64,000 bases of DNA from Marinobacterium lutimaris (GTDB lineage Bacteria > Pseudomonadota > Gammaproteobacteria > Pseudomonadales > Balneatricaceae). The translations under genes were made by a program, and so were the position numbers. Positions 52,904 through 60,793 of the stretch are shown here, piece by piece. The stretch spans positions 248,001 through 312,000 of the forward strand of contig NZ_FNVQ01000001.1 in NCBI RefSeq assembly GCF_900108065.1, in the 5' to 3' direction. The notes below the pieces were generated by a model that made no database searches, had not been told where the DNA came from, and saw nothing but the letters and a program-made list of their open reading frames with translations. Within the stretch, counting starts at the first letter, position 1, and each line of letters starts with the position of its first letter.

Positions 52904-53836
52904 TTGGCCGATTCTTTGTTAAGGGGTGTTGAAGAGGCATCCCGCTCGCTGGAAAAGGTACTACTGGGCAAACAGCAGCAGATTCGGCTGGCGCTGACCT
53001 GTCTTCTCTCGCAAGGACATCTGTTGATCGAAGACCTGCCTGGCATGGGTAAAACCACGCTGGCGCATGGTCTTGCGAGAGTGCTGGGTCTGGAAGATCA
53101 GCGCGTGCAGTTCACCTCCGATATGCTGCCCGCCGATATTATCGGTGTTTCCGTATTTGAGCCGTCCAGCGGTGAGTTTCGTTTTCATGCCGGGCCGGTC
53201 TTCTGTCAGCTGCTGCTGGCAGACGAGATCAACCGGACCACACCGAAAACCCAAAGCGCCTTGCTGGAGGCGATGGAAGAGGGGCAGGTAACTGCTGATG
53301 GTCACAGCTACCGGTTGCCCAAGCCTTTCTTTGTCATAGCGACACAGAATCCGGTGACGCAGTTTGGCACCTTCCCGCTGCCAGAATCCCAGCTTGATCG
53401 TTTTCTGATGCGAATTTCTCTGGGGTATCCTGCGCCAGAGGTTGAGCGGCAACTGCTGCTCGGGGGAGATACCCGGTCGATGCTGGACAGTCTGCCGCGC
53501 AGCCTGACGCCCAATGATCTGCTCGATATTCAGCAGCATTGCAGCCAGGTGCATGCGTCGAGCAGCGTGATCGATTATCTGCAGCGGCTGATTCAGTTTA
53601 CCCGTGATTCCGAGCTGTTCAGCTATGGGGTCTCGCCGCGTGGCGGACTCGCACTGTTGCGCAGTGCCAGGACCTGGGCCTGGCTGGATGGCCGTACCCA
53701 CCTGGTCCCGGAGGATATTCAGCAGGTGCTGGAGCCGGTGATAGGGCATCGCATCCGCCCCGCTGAGGAGATCGGCAGTCACGCCGGTAAACGTCTGGTT
53801 AACGAACTGCTGGCGCAGGTCGATGTTCTGGGCTGA
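52904..53836 (+). CDS. MoxR-type AAA+ ATPase
   Basis: The 310-residue product has the MoxR layout: Walker A LPGMGKTT near 45-52, Walker B LLLADEINRT, sensor 1 VIATQNPV and a C-terminal lid with GVSPRGGLALLRSARTWA. MoxR ATPases act as chaperones for complexes that include DUF58 and VWA proteins. The TTG start has GGGAGG seven bases before it. The DUF58 gene overlaps its end by 14 bp, so the two are coupled. Confidence 0.9.
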   Translation: MADSLLRGVEEASRSLEKVLLGKQQQIRLALTCLLSQGHLLIEDLPGMGKTTLAHGLARVLGLEDQRVQFTSDMLPADIIGVSVFEPSSGEFRFHAGPVFCQLLLADEINRTTPKTQSALLEAMEEGQVTADGHSYRLPKPFFVIATQNPVTQFGTFPLPESQLDRFLMRISLGYPAPEVERQLLLGGDTRSMLDSLPRSLTPNDLLDIQQHCSQVHASSSVIDYLQRLIQFTRDSELFSYGVSPRGGLALLRSARTWAWLDGRTHLVPEDIQQVLEPVIGHRIRPAEEIGSHAGKRLVNELLAQVDVLG

Positions 53837-54806
53837 TCGTAAACCTGGTTTCTCTCTTGCCCAGCGTCTGCGTAACTGGAGCGTGCGACGCTTTCCGCGG
53901 AACCGCACCGTTAAGCTGACGCAGAAGCGTATCTACATCCTGCCCACCGGGGCAGGGTTGGGATTCTGCGTGCTGTTGCTGCTGTTGCTTCTGCTGGCGA
54001 TCAACTACGAGAACAACCTGGCCTATGCGTTGACCTTTCTGCTGGCCGGAATCTTTGTGGTCTCGATTATTCATACCTTCGGCAATCTTGCCGGGCTGCA
54101 GGTGAGCGCGCAGGCGGGGCGACCCTGCTTTCGCGGTGATAAGGCCGGCTTTTCACTGCAGCTGACGGCAGCGCCCAAGCGCGATCATGAGCAGTTGAGC
54201 CTGTGCTGGGAGGGTGGGGTCGCGCAGACGCTCGATCTGACCGAAGAGCGCATGCTTCAGGTGGAGTTGGCTTGTGATGCCGCGGAGCGAGGCTGGCTCG
54301 ATCCTGGTCCGCTGTTGGTGGAAACCCGATTTCCATTAGGACTTTTTCGCGCCTGGACCTGGATTGATACGGGTCTGAAGGCGCTGGTGTATCCGCGTCC
54401 TGTCAGTTGTGCAGCGCCACCAGCGGGGGGTGGTGAGGGCGGCGCGGAAGTCACCGGTATCAAGTCGCGGGGGCCTGAGGACTTTCAGGGGCTGGCACGC
54501 TTCGAAAAGGGCGGCTCGCTGAACCAGGTGGCCTGGAAGGTCTATGCCCGCGGCCAGGGACTGCATCTGAAGCAGTATGCCGGCACGGTCAGTGAAGAGA
54601 TCTGGCTGGACTGGGAAAGCTGGCACAACGGCACGGTTGAGGAAAAACTGTCCGGTATCTGTTTCTGGGCGCTGGAGTTTCATCAGCGTGAGCAGCCTTA
54701 TGGCCTGCGTCTGCCCGGCCTGATTCTGGCGCCGGCAAGCGGAGAGGCGCAGCGTCAACGTGTACTCAAGGCGTTGGCGCTATACGGGCGTGAGCAGCAG
54801 GAATAA
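53823..54806 (+). CDS. DUF58 domain protein
   Basis: The 327-residue product has two adjacent membrane helices (about 46-82), then the DUF58 region with the conserved GIKSRGPEDFQGLARFEKGGSLNQVAWKVYARGQGLHLKQY. DUF58 proteins accompany MoxR ATPases. The start overlaps moxR by 14 bp and the tgpA gene begins 18 bp after its stop. A von Willebrand protein, the usual third partner, is absent. Confidence 0.9.
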   Translation: MFWADRKPGFSLAQRLRNWSVRRFPRNRTVKLTQKRIYILPTGAGLGFCVLLLLLLLLAINYENNLAYALTFLLAGIFVVSIIHTFGNLAGLQVSAQAGRPCFRGDKAGFSLQLTAAPKRDHEQLSLCWEGGVAQTLDLTEERMLQVELACDAAERGWLDPGPLLVETRFPLGLFRAWTWIDTGLKALVYPRPVSCAAPPAGGGEGGAEVTGIKSRGPEDFQGLARFEKGGSLNQVAWKVYARGQGLHLKQYAGTVSEEIWLDWESWHNGTVEEKLSGICFWALEFHQREQPYGLRLPGLILAPASGEAQRQRVLKALALYGREQQE

Positions 54807-54824
54807 GACGGAAATGAAGCAGAG

Positions 54825-56804
54825 ATGAAACAGCTCAGTCGTGCCGCCGTTCTGTGGCAACTGGCGGCCTTTTTTGCCACCCTGGCGCCACACCTTTCGT
54901 GGCTGCCATTCTGGCTTATCGCGCTGGCGATCATCACGCCTGGGATTCGTCTGATGATTTACAGCGGGCGTTGGCCGCTGCCGCACTGGAGTGTGAAGCT
55001 GGTGCTGGTGCTTGCGGTCATCGGCGGACTGCTGCTCACATTCACCCGTGAAACCGGCATGGCTGCCACGGTGTCGCTGTTGATTGCTGGTCTCGCGCTC
55101 AAGATGATCGAGATCTACCATCGCCGCGATGCGCTGGTGTTGCTCTATGTGTCCCTGTTTGTCTCTGGAACTGCATTTCTGTTCCATCAGTCGATCCTGA
55201 TGGCGCTGTATGCGTTGTTCAACCTGGTGTTGATCATCGCTGCGCTTAACAGTATCTACCAGGATCCGTTGCGCAACGACTGGCTGCGGCCGCTGAAGCG
55301 CTCCTTACGTCTGCTGGGGTTCGCGCTGCCGTTGATGCTGGTGCTGTTTATCGTATTTCCGCGTATCGGTCCGCTCTGGTCGGTGCCCATGAACCAGAAT
55401 GCGGCCCGATCGGGGCTTTCTGACCAGATGGCGCCCGGCGATATTTCACGCCTGACCCGCTCCAATGATCTGGCGTTTCGTGCCACCTTCGATGGTGCGG
55501 TGCCGCCGCCACAGCAGCGCTATTGGCGCTCCATGGTCTATGGCAACTACGATGGCCGGACCTGGAGCCGGGTGTCGCGTGGCGACCAGTTCAGGCTCGC
55601 GGATGTGGAGCTGATCAGCGATGCCACTCCCCTGGCCTATGAAGTGGTTTTCGAAGCTTCTAACAACCCCTGGTTGGTGGCGCTGGATCAACCGAGCGCT
55701 GCGCCTGCTGGCAGTTTCCTGACAAAAGGTAATGCGCCGTTAAGGTATCGGCCGGTGGATAGGCGGATCAGTTATCAGAGTAGCGCTTTGCTCGACTATC
55801 GGTTGCAGCCCGACCTTACCGATTTTGATCGCGAGATTTATCTGCAGCTCCCGGAAGGAAGCGATCCCCGCAGTCGTGAACTGGCCGAGCGCTGGCGGCA
55901 GGAGAGCGGCACGGATGATGCCGCTATTGTGCGCCGCGCCTTCGAGCTGTTTAACGCGGAGTTCACCTACACCCTGACACCACCGCAGCTTTCGGGCGAT
56001 CGTGTGGATGCCTTTCTGTTTGATTCCCGGCAGGGGTTCTGTGGCCATTTCGCGGGCGCTCTGACATTCCTGCTGCGCTCTGCCGGAATACCGGCGCGTG
56101 TTGTCGCCGGCTATCAGGGTGGCGAATGGAATGAGCGCGAGGCCTACCTGACCGTACGGCAGTACGATGCTCACGCGTGGGTGGAGTATTGGCAGCAGGA
56201 TGAGGGTTGGATTCGGGTAGACCCAACCGCAGCGGTGGCTCCGGAACGGGTCAGTCAGCAGGCCGATCAGCTGTTTGCCGATGACCCGGCGTTTCTTGCG
56301 GATACGCCGATGGCCCGGTTGCAGTTTGGCAATGCCTGGATGCTCGATATCAGGCGTCAGATCGATGCGCTTAACTTCAGCTGGAACCGTTGGGTGCTTA
56401 ACTACCAGGGTCAACAGATGCAGTTGCTCAAGGATTTGCTGGGCGAGGTGAATCTGACACGGCTGGCGCTGCTGTTTATTGTGCCATTTGTGCTGGTGAT
56501 GGCGCTGGTGGCGTGGATTCAGCTTGGCGGTCGGCGTCGACCCAGGGATCCTCTGGAGCGTGCTTTGGAGCGTCTGCTCGATGGTTTTGCCAAACGCGGT
56601 TACCGGCGTGAGAGTCGCGAATCTATCCAGGCGTTCAGTAAGCGTATGGCGAGCGATTTTCCGTCGATGGCGGGCGAGCTGCGTGCTCTGGCGAACTGTG
56701 ACGAGGCGGTCCGTTATGCCGCGCGGCCAGATGGCAGGAAAGCGTTGCTTGCAGCGATCAAGGCCTGTTACCGTGCGCTGAAAACCATCAAGGCCCCTGC
56801 ATAA
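54825..56804 (+). CDS. tgpA: TgpA-like membrane transglutaminase
   Basis: TgpA is a membrane protein with a periplasmic transglutaminase-like domain, essential in Pseudomonas aeruginosa. The 659-residue product has about six N-terminal membrane helices, a DUF3488 region, the catalytic triad Cys406 (GFCGHFAG), His450 (YDAHAWVEYW) and Asp466 (RVDPTAA), and a final membrane helix (about 545-565) before a cytosolic DUF4129-like tail. The substrate in the periplasm is unknown. It is the third gene of the moxR unit and is followed one base later by the metallopeptidase gene. Confidence 0.92.
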   Translation: MKQLSRAAVLWQLAAFFATLAPHLSWLPFWLIALAIITPGIRLMIYSGRWPLPHWSVKLVLVLAVIGGLLLTFTRETGMAATVSLLIAGLALKMIEIYHRRDALVLLYVSLFVSGTAFLFHQSILMALYALFNLVLIIAALNSIYQDPLRNDWLRPLKRSLRLLGFALPLMLVLFIVFPRIGPLWSVPMNQNAARSGLSDQMAPGDISRLTRSNDLAFRATFDGAVPPPQQRYWRSMVYGNYDGRTWSRVSRGDQFRLADVELISDATPLAYEVVFEASNNPWLVALDQPSAAPAGSFLTKGNAPLRYRPVDRRISYQSSALLDYRLQPDLTDFDREIYLQLPEGSDPRSRELAERWRQESGTDDAAIVRRAFELFNAEFTYTLTPPQLSGDRVDAFLFDSRQGFCGHFAGALTFLLRSAGIPARVVAGYQGGEWNEREAYLTVRQYDAHAWVEYWQQDEGWIRVDPTAAVAPERVSQQADQLFADDPAFLADTPMARLQFGNAWMLDIRRQIDALNFSWNRWVLNYQGQQMQLLKDLLGEVNLTRLALLFIVPFVLVMALVAWIQLGGRRRPRDPLERALERLLDGFAKRGYRRESRESIQAFSKRMASDFPSMAGELRALANCDEAVRYAARPDGRKALLAAIKACYRALKTIKAPA

Positions 56805-56805
56805 C

Positions 56806-57510
56806 GTGAACAGCGAAACTGAACTGCCTTTTGACTATCACATTGTCCGCAGCCGCAAGCGGCGTACCGCCTCGTTGATGATCGATAAGGGCCGGGTCGA
56901 GGTGCGGGTGCCGGCATTGGCGGATGAGTGCTGGATCGACAACTGGGTGCGCAGCAAGGTGGACTGGGTTCTGCCGCGTCTGCAGCGTCAGACCCGCGCG
57001 TTGGAGCAGCGGGCGATAGAGATCAGCCAGGGCGGTCGCTTCTTCGTCAATGGCAGGGAGCTGGCACTTAGCTGGCGCCGAGCGAGTCGCTCGGGCGTGG
57101 TCATGGCAGATCAGGAGATCCAGGTTAGCATTTCCGCCCGAGTGCGCCGGCCGGAATCCGAGGTTGTGCATGAGCAGCTTCAGCAGTGGATGGCGCAGCA
57201 GGCGGAAGCGATTCTTGTGCCCCTGTGTCTGCAGCTGGGCAGGGAGATGCGCCTTGTGCCCTCCACCGTGCGGATCAAGAATTACCGGCGTAAATGGGGG
57301 CAATGTGACAGTCGTGGTGTGATTACGCTGAACTGGCGAATCCTGCACCTGGACCCCGCATTGCAGAGATACATCCTGGTGCATGAGCTGTGTCATCTAA
57401 AAGAGATGAATCACAGTAGTGCGTTCTGGCGTCTGGTATCGTTGCACTGCCCGGAATATGCAACGCTCAGGCGCCAGCTGACGGAAACCTACCCCTATTT
57501 GATATGGTGA
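56806..57510 (+). CDS. YgjP-like zinc metallopeptidase (DUF45)
   Basis: The 234-residue product has the DUF45/YgjP pattern: SRKRRTASLMIDKGRVEVRVP, then NYRRKWGQCDSRG, and the zinc site HELCH (His193, Glu194, His197) in LVHELCHLKEMNHSSAFW. It would be a cytosolic M48-type peptidase of unknown substrate. GTG at 56806 follows the tgpA stop by one base. Confidence 0.88.
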   Translation: MNSETELPFDYHIVRSRKRRTASLMIDKGRVEVRVPALADECWIDNWVRSKVDWVLPRLQRQTRALEQRAIEISQGGRFFVNGRELALSWRRASRSGVVMADQEIQVSISARVRRPESEVVHEQLQQWMAQQAEAILVPLCLQLGREMRLVPSTVRIKNYRRKWGQCDSRGVITLNWRILHLDPALQRYILVHELCHLKEMNHSSAFWRLVSLHCPEYATLRRQLTETYPYLIW

Positions 57511-57629
57511 CTACGACTTTTGGCGTGTTGTGAGGCTCGCGTTAAGTACGCAGTATGCTTATGGCTACAGATTTATAAAAAGTAATTCGTAAACAACACA
57601 CTATAAAAATAAAAGGATTACGCTGGGTG

Positions 57630-59435
57630 ATGGGGCTCTATACGGCGATAGAACGCAGGTTCTTCAACTCACTGACCAGAAAGATTGTTGGCAACGTGGT
57701 GTTTCTGCTGCTGCCTCATCTCGCCATGGTATTGCTGGGTATCCATTATGTGGGCGAGTTGCGCTTGCAGCTGGGTTCCCTGGGGCTCGAGGGCGGGACG
57801 CTGGGCTCATTAGAGACCCTCCTTGATAACTTTTCTCTGTACGCACTGGTGACGGTGGCCTTTGCCCTGATGGCGGGTGTCGGCACTATCTTCTTTATGC
57901 GTCATCTTTTCCTCAGGCCGATCAGTGCAATCACCAAGGTGCTTCACGGTATCAAGGATCGTGGCGGTGATATCTCGGCAACGCTGCCTGCTTATACCTA
58001 CGACGAAATCTCTGAGATGGCGCAGGCTTACAACGACTTCTCTGACAATCTTAAGCGTATTATCGCCGAGACCCGCCGCCGTTCCGTGAATGTGTCGGTC
58101 AGCGCGACCCGCTTGCAGAAGGTGATTCTGCAGGCGCATGATTCCGCCGAAACTCAGGAAGCTCAGGCGCAGCAGGTGTTCCAGTCTTCCAGTGAGGCGA
58201 CCCAGGCAATAGATGAAATTGCTGCCACCACACTCAATATCAATGAGCAGAACAGCACCAACATGGAAGAGGTGCGCAGCTCCAATGAAGAGTTGCAGCG
58301 CGTATCGAAGCAGGTGGGTGATACCCGGGAGCTGGTCACCCGGTTTCAGGACACGGTGGAGCAGCTACAGGAAAATTCGCAGAACATCACTCATATCCTC
58401 GGCATGGTACAGGAGTTTTCGGAGCAGACCAATCTGCTGGCGCTGAACGCGTCCATCGAAGCAGCGCGGGCTGGCGATGCCGGTCGAGGTTTCTCGGTGG
58501 TGGCGGATGAGGTGCGTAACCTGTCGCAGAAGGTGAGCCAGGCGACCACAGAGATTGAGAGCAATATCGGCCAGATGGCGCGGCTGGTAGGGGATACCCG
58601 CAAGAGTGCGGGCGATATCCTCCAGGGTATCGAAGAGACCGAGGCGTTTATCGGCGACACCAGTACCCAGTTCCAGAAGCTGGTGAAAGACTTTGATGTC
58701 GTCAATGGCCAACTCGCCGGAATCAGCAGCGCTATAGATGAGTTGTCCTATACCAACAGGGAATCCCACGGTCATGTGGCGCGAATCACCGAGCTCTCTT
58801 CTGCGATTAAGGCAGAGATGGCGGAGTCACGGGATTACTCGCGCCAGCTGGAGCTTTCCACCGAGGAAACCCAGGAGCTGTTGTCGCGCTTTATCATCGG
58901 CTTTGGCGGCTTTGAAAACATGCTGTTGACCGGTGCGCAGTGGGCGAAGCGCACCGAAGAGGCGCTGCAGGCGTTACAGGGGAAAGGGCTCGATCTGTTT
59001 GATCGCAACTACCGCCGCCTGAACGACGGCCAGAAACCGGAAAAATTCGAAACTCGATACAGTGCGGCCTACGAGCCGGTGATGCGTGCGCTGTTCGATA
59101 GCTTTATTGAAGAGCGTCCTGAATTTATCTACGCCATCGCGGTGGATACCAAGGGTTATGCGGCCGCTCATCACGCCAAGGTGTCCCATCCGATGACCGG
59201 CGATTTCGCGGTAGATAATCTGAAAAGCCGTCATATGCGGATCTTTGCCGGTAACCGTGCCGAGAAGCGCCGCGCCAGTCATACCTCGCCTTTCCTGTTG
59301 CAGACGTTTGTTCGCGATACCGGCGAGGTGCTCAATGATCTTTCGATCCCGCTTTACCTTAATGGCAAGCATTGGGGCGCGTTGATTATGGGCTTTAACC
59401 CTGAATGTCTACTTGATGAGGGGAGGAAGGAGTAA
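57630..59435 (+). CDS. Methyl-accepting chemotaxis protein with a C-terminal sensor domain
   Basis: The 601-residue product has two membrane helices (about 20-40 and 70-92) with a short periplasmic loop, a HAMP segment (about 93-150) and the chemoreceptor signalling hairpin [24 protein letters not shown] followed by [12 protein letters not shown]. After that comes an unusual C-terminal cytosolic domain (about 420-600) with [36 protein letters not shown] and HWGALIMGF, which resembles a Cache/PAS-like sensor. Its position after the signalling domain is the reverse of the standard. The ATG at 57630 is chosen over the adjacent GTG. Confidence 0.88.
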   Translation: MGLYTAIERRFFNSLTRKIVGNVVFLLLPHLAMVLLGIHYVGELRLQLGSLGLEGGTLGSLETLLDNFSLYALVTVAFALMAGVGTIFFMRHLFLRPISAITKVLHGIKDRGGDISATLPAYTYDEISEMAQAYNDFSDNLKRIIAETRRRSVNVSVSATRLQKVILQAHDSAETQEAQAQQVFQSSSEATQAIDEIAATTLNINEQNSTNMEEVRSSNEELQRVSKQVGDTRELVTRFQDTVEQLQENSQNITHILGMVQEFSEQTNLLALNASIEAARAGDAGRGFSVVADEVRNLSQKVSQATTEIESNIGQMARLVGDTRKSAGDILQGIEETEAFIGDTSTQFQKLVKDFDVVNGQLAGISSAIDELSYTNRESHGHVARITELSSAIKAEMAESRDYSRQLELSTEETQELLSRFIIGFGGFENMLLTGAQWAKRTEEALQALQGKGLDLFDRNYRRLNDGQKPEKFETRYSAAYEPVMRALFDSFIEERPEFIYAIAVDTKGYAAAHHAKVSHPMTGDFAVDNLKSRHMRIFAGNRAEKRRASHTSPFLLQTFVRDTGEVLNDLSIPLYLNGKHWGALIMGFNPECLLDEGRKE

Positions 59436-59456
59436 GGCGGCGCTGTGACTGGGAGT

Positions 59457-59487
59457 CCTGCCGATAGATGGTTACCGGCAGGGTTTT
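59457..59487 (+). terminator. Terminator of the chemoreceptor gene
   Basis: CCTGCCG (59457-59463) pairs with CGGCAGG (59476-59482) around a 12-base loop, followed by GTTTTA. The stem is short but the position after the stop is right. Confidence 0.6.
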
Positions 59488-59506
59488 ACGGCTGGCAGGA
59501 TGAGGC

Positions 59507-60304
59507 TCAGAGGTCGCGGTCCGCAACCAGCTGCTGAATCAACTGCTTCATCATGTCATAGGAGAGCGGTTTGGAGCATAGCGCCGAGACGCCGGCGTTT
59601 TGTATTGCGGCGAGGCGGCTTTCATTCTGTTCCGAGGTGATCATCATCACCGGCACCGTTGGCTGAGAGCTGTAGTTGCGGATGTGCTCCACCAGTTCAA
59701 GACCATCGATATTGGGCATGTTGTAATCCGAGATAATCAGGTCGAACATGCGCTCTTCCAGGAACTGCAGTGCTTCGGCACCATCCTTGGCTTCGACGAC
59801 ATTCTCGATGCCTGCGGATTTCAGAATCTGATGTACAAATTTGCGCGACATGCCGCTGTCATCAACGACCAGAACGCTCATATCCTCGAAAAACTCATCT
59901 TCCTCTTCGCGCAGCTTGTCGCCGATGTAGTGCATGGTGCTTTGCAGCGCTCGCATCAGGTCGTTACGGCTGAACGGCTTTGGCAGAATTGCGATGGCAC
60001 CAGCCTGGCGGATCGGCTCCAGGTAACGGTAGTGGGTTTCAGATGAAACCAGCAGAAAGGTGATCTCTGAAAGCTCCGGCTGCTGGCGCATCCGGGTGAC
60101 CAGTTCAGTGCCGGTAATATCCGGCAGGTGCATGGAAGACATCACGATATCTGGCTTCATGATGCTCATGCGGGTGAGCGCGGGGGCTGCTGAGTCGAAC
60201 GTCTCGATCTGCTCTATACCCAGTTGGCGCAGGGCATCAACGATGATGTGGCGTTGCACCCTGGAGGGCTCGATCACCTGAACCAGAAGCTCGTCTAATC
60301 TCAT
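59507..60304 (-). CDS. Two-receiver response regulator with a degenerate first receiver
   Basis: The 265-residue protein consists of two receiver domains and has no output domain. In the second (about 142-265) all key residues are present: Asp148 and Asp149 in VVDDS, Asp193 in ISDYNMP, MITSE and a Lys in CSKP. In the first (about 5-120) the acidic pair is VIEPS with Glu12 only, and the phosphorylated Asp is replaced by Ser57 in MSSMHLP. So only the second receiver can be phosphorylated normally. It is convergent with the chemoreceptor gene and could be part of a chemotaxis-like relay. Confidence 0.9.
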   Translation of the reverse strand: MRLDELLVQVIEPSRVQRHIIVDALRQLGIEQIETFDSAAPALTRMSIMKPDIVMSSMHLPDITGTELVTRMRQQPELSEITFLLVSSETHYRYLEPIRQAGAIAILPKPFSRNDLMRALQSTMHYIGDKLREEEDEFFEDMSVLVVDDSGMSRKFVHQILKSAGIENVVEAKDGAEALQFLEERMFDLIISDYNMPNIDGLELVEHIRNYSSQPTVPVMMITSEQNESRLAAIQNAGVSALCSKPLSYDMMKQLIQQLVADRDL

Positions 60305-60664
60305 AACAACCTGTTCCGCAAACTGGTTTATGATGTGGGAAATTTGTAGCTATTCTAGCACGCTTTGATCTGCGTTCGAGCCCCTTGGCTTGGGGCTTGG
60401 CCTTGGATGCTAGGCCAAAGAGGTTCTGAAGGGCAAATTACTTGCCTGAATATTTTCCTTCAATAGGGTTAACCTGAACGTTGTTAAGGAAACTGTTCAG
60501 CTTCGGTTCATGTCCGTTTTGCTTTACTGGCAGTCCGTATCGATAGTCGCTGTACCGGAGCAGGGCTGTCAGCAGGCGGTCAGGAGCTTACAGGCGTTAA
60601 TTTTTAGTACGCCGGGTTGATGGATAAACAGCCCATACAAATTTTTTCTTCATATTTTCACTTC

Positions 60665-60690
60665 AAGGGTCGCTATCAGCGACCCTTTTT
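60665..60690 (+). terminator. Orphan plus-strand terminator
   Basis: AAGGGTCGCT (60665-60674) pairs perfectly with AGCGACCCTT (60678-60687) around ATC, followed by TTTTTCTTTT. It is strong and specific to the plus strand. The nearest plus-strand gene upstream ends at 59435 with its own terminator. Confidence 0.88.
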
Positions 60691-60743
60691 CTTTTCTACT
60701 GCGCTCGAGCGCTACATCCTTCGTCCACCGCGGTAAGACGGCA

Positions 60744-60766
60744 AAGGGAGCCTTTGTCGCTCCCTT
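60744..60766 (-). terminator. Terminator of ptsP
   Basis: AAGGGAGC (60744-60751) pairs with GCTCCCTT (60759-60766) around a 7-base loop. Read on the minus strand it lies after the ptsP stop, with a short T run. Confidence 0.65.
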
Positions 60767-60793
60767 GGCGTATTAGTCCTGGGATGATTGATC

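Larger units (their letters stand above)
60305..60793. other. Intergenic region holding two terminators
   Basis: About 489 bp with no plausible protein gene. It has one strong plus-strand terminator at 60665-60690 that ends no known gene and a minus-strand terminator for ptsP at 60744-60766. No confident promoter was found, but a small plus-strand RNA ending near 60690 is possible. Confidence 0.55.
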
